Positions 21,844 to 22,627 of a DNA stretch of 22,627 nucleotides are shown piece by piece (position 1 is the stretch's first letter; the number at the start of each line of letters is the position of its first letter). Where the stretch lies: contig CAZZHQ010000034.1 in NCBI GenBank assembly GCA_964654015.1, positions 1 through 22,627 on the forward strand, written 5' to 3'. This DNA comes from JAUUZT01 sp964654015. Lineage in GTDB: Bacteria > Chloroflexota > Dehalococcoidia > GIF9 > AB-539-J10. The translations under genes and the position numbers were made by a program. The notes below the pieces were generated by a model, which searched no databases, was not told the DNA's origin, and was given only the letters and a program-made list of their open reading frames with translations.

Positions 21844-22627
21844 TTAGTTTTTCACCTCTACCTTATTTTCTCGAGACCATTCCACCGTTCGCCGCAATCC
21901 TTCATCTAGACTTACTTGCGGTGACCAACCAGTAGCATGTTGTAAGCGAGAAATGTCCGCCTGTAAATGCATCATCTGGTTGGGACGATAACTCACTTCG
22001 CCAAAGCCAAGAGGTAAGTTATGGTCAATTAAATCTCGAATCTGTTCAACGATGCTCTTTATCATATGTGCTTTCCCTGAACCTAGGTTAAAAACACCTT
22101 GAGCTTCGGGAGTAATAGCAACCTGCCAGATAGCCTCAACGGCATCTTCTATATACAGGTAATCCCACCCCTGCTCACCTAATGTAAGGGCTGGCCTTTT
22201 TCCCTGTAGAAGGGTCAGAATAACGGATGGGATCATGCGCAACGGATCGTCATAGGGACCATAAATCCAAAAGGGCCTAAGCCAAACAAAATCTATTCCG
22301 CATAGCTGAGATAGCTTTTGTGCTGCTAGGCATGTACAGTATTTGCTTATCCCGTATAAGGTATTAGGTATTGGTCTGAGACTTTCGGTAATAGGTATCT
22401 CATATTTTCCATATTCTACTGATGTGCCTAATCCAATCCACCGTTGCGAACCAGCTTCTTTGGCTATCTGCACTAATTCTAGGCTTCCATATAAATTCTT
22501 AAATATCTGGGAACGGTCATTTTGATAGTTGTAGCTGTTTCCACCATGCCAACCCAAGTGAAAGACTATATTAGGGGCAAAGTCCCGAATAGCTGTACCA
22601 CTATTCTCGATGTTTACAATATCTCCA
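21844..22627 (-). CDS. NAD-dependent epimerase/dehydratase (extended SDR), 5' end outside window
   Basis: About 261 codons of an extended SDR acting on a nucleotide sugar. The N-terminal cofactor loop lies beyond the window end. The visible part begins GDIVNIENSGTAIRDFAPN and continues with VFHLGWHGG, the strand-loop after the NAD fold. IGLGTSVEYGKYE carries the Ser, LYGISKYCT the YxxxK pair, and LRPFWIYGPYDDPLRMIPS plus GWDYLYIEDAVEAIW are typical of the GalE/RmlB-like epimerase group. The C-terminus (GWSPQVSLDEGLRRTVEW) is complete. The frame is open without interruption to the last base, so a TTG at 22557 is not the true start. Its place just before the E1 pair suggests it makes or finishes the sugar that this pair acts on. 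Exact activity (epimerase, dehydratase or reductase) cannot be told. Confidence 0.88.
   Translation of the reverse strand, partial: GDIVNIENSGTAIRDFAPNIVFHLGWHGGNSYNYQNDRSQIFKNLYGSLELVQIAKEAGSQRWIGLGTSVEYGKYEIPITESLRPIPNTLYGISKYCTCLAAQKLSQLCGIDFVWLRPFWIYGPYDDPLRMIPSVILTLLQGKRPALTLGEQGWDYLYIEDAVEAIWQVAITPEAQGVFNLGSGKAHMIKSIVEQIRDLIDHNLPLGFGEVSYRPNQMMHLQADISRLQHATGWSPQVSLDEGLRRTVEWSRENKVEVKN

Overview
This 22.6 kb window is a bacterial surface-polysaccharide locus of the capsule, O-antigen or exopolysaccharide type. Every gene I can support lies on the minus strand, so transcription runs from the high-coordinate end to the low-coordinate end. The organism cannot be fixed from sequence alone. 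Moderate GC, tightly packed or overlapping genes with Shine-Dalgarno sites, some TTG/GTG starts, and a DegV plus VanZ flank fit an environmental bacterium, perhaps Chloroflexota- or Firmicutes-like (low confidence). No RNA genes, CRISPR arrays, insertion sequences or transposases were seen.

Layout in order of transcription. (A) 22627-19862: an NAD-dependent sugar epimerase (5' end outside the window), then a pyruvate-dehydrogenase-like E1 alpha/E1 beta pair with no E2 or E3 nearby. (B) 19841-17967: a scarred zone. It holds the C-terminal piece of a transketolase, the 5' end of a family-4 glycosyltransferase (GT4), an AT-rich GT2 gene, and the 3' end of a GT4. The likeliest reading is one GT4 gene whose middle was replaced by a GT2-bearing segment. 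(C) 17910-15587: a promoter with an operator-like palindrome, a short ORF of unknown function, an RmlD-like reductase, a CapE-like UDP-GlcNAc 4,6-dehydratase, and a decayed start of a UDP-GlcNAc 2-epimerase gene. This is an L-amino-sugar pathway that has lost its third enzyme. (D) 15449-10993: a GT2, an in-frame fusion of an O-antigen ligase/polymerase with a GT4, and a polysaccharide-deacetylase-like protein. (E) 10989-6581: a GT4 start remnant, then rmlA, rmlB, a FdtA/QdtA-type 3,4-ketoisomerase, a left-handed beta-helix acetyltransferase and an aminotransferase. Together these can make dTDP-3-acetamido-3,6-dideoxy-hexose (Fuc3NAc or Qui3NAc). (F) 6548-1055: a WbuB-like GT4, a hexapeptide acyltransferase, a PglC-like initiating phosphoglycosyltransferase, a PglE-like aminotransferase and a FlaA1/PglF-like membrane dehydratase. 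This resembles a UDP-diacetylbacillosamine-type module that would make and load the first sugar on the lipid carrier. (G) 1041-1: a VanZ-like membrane protein and, beyond a strong palindrome, the start of a DegV-family gene.

Taken together, the PglC-like transferase probably starts the repeat unit on undecaprenyl phosphate, the GTs extend it with the deoxyamino sugars made here, and the Wzy-like domain polymerises it. No Wzx flippase or ABC exporter is present in the window. The most distinctive points are the number of recombination scars (transketolase, GT4 in two halves, wecB start, wbuB-like start), the O-antigen ligase/GT fusion with its own internal ribosome binding site, and the E1-like pair placed in a sugar locus, which may add a two-carbon unit to a sugar.
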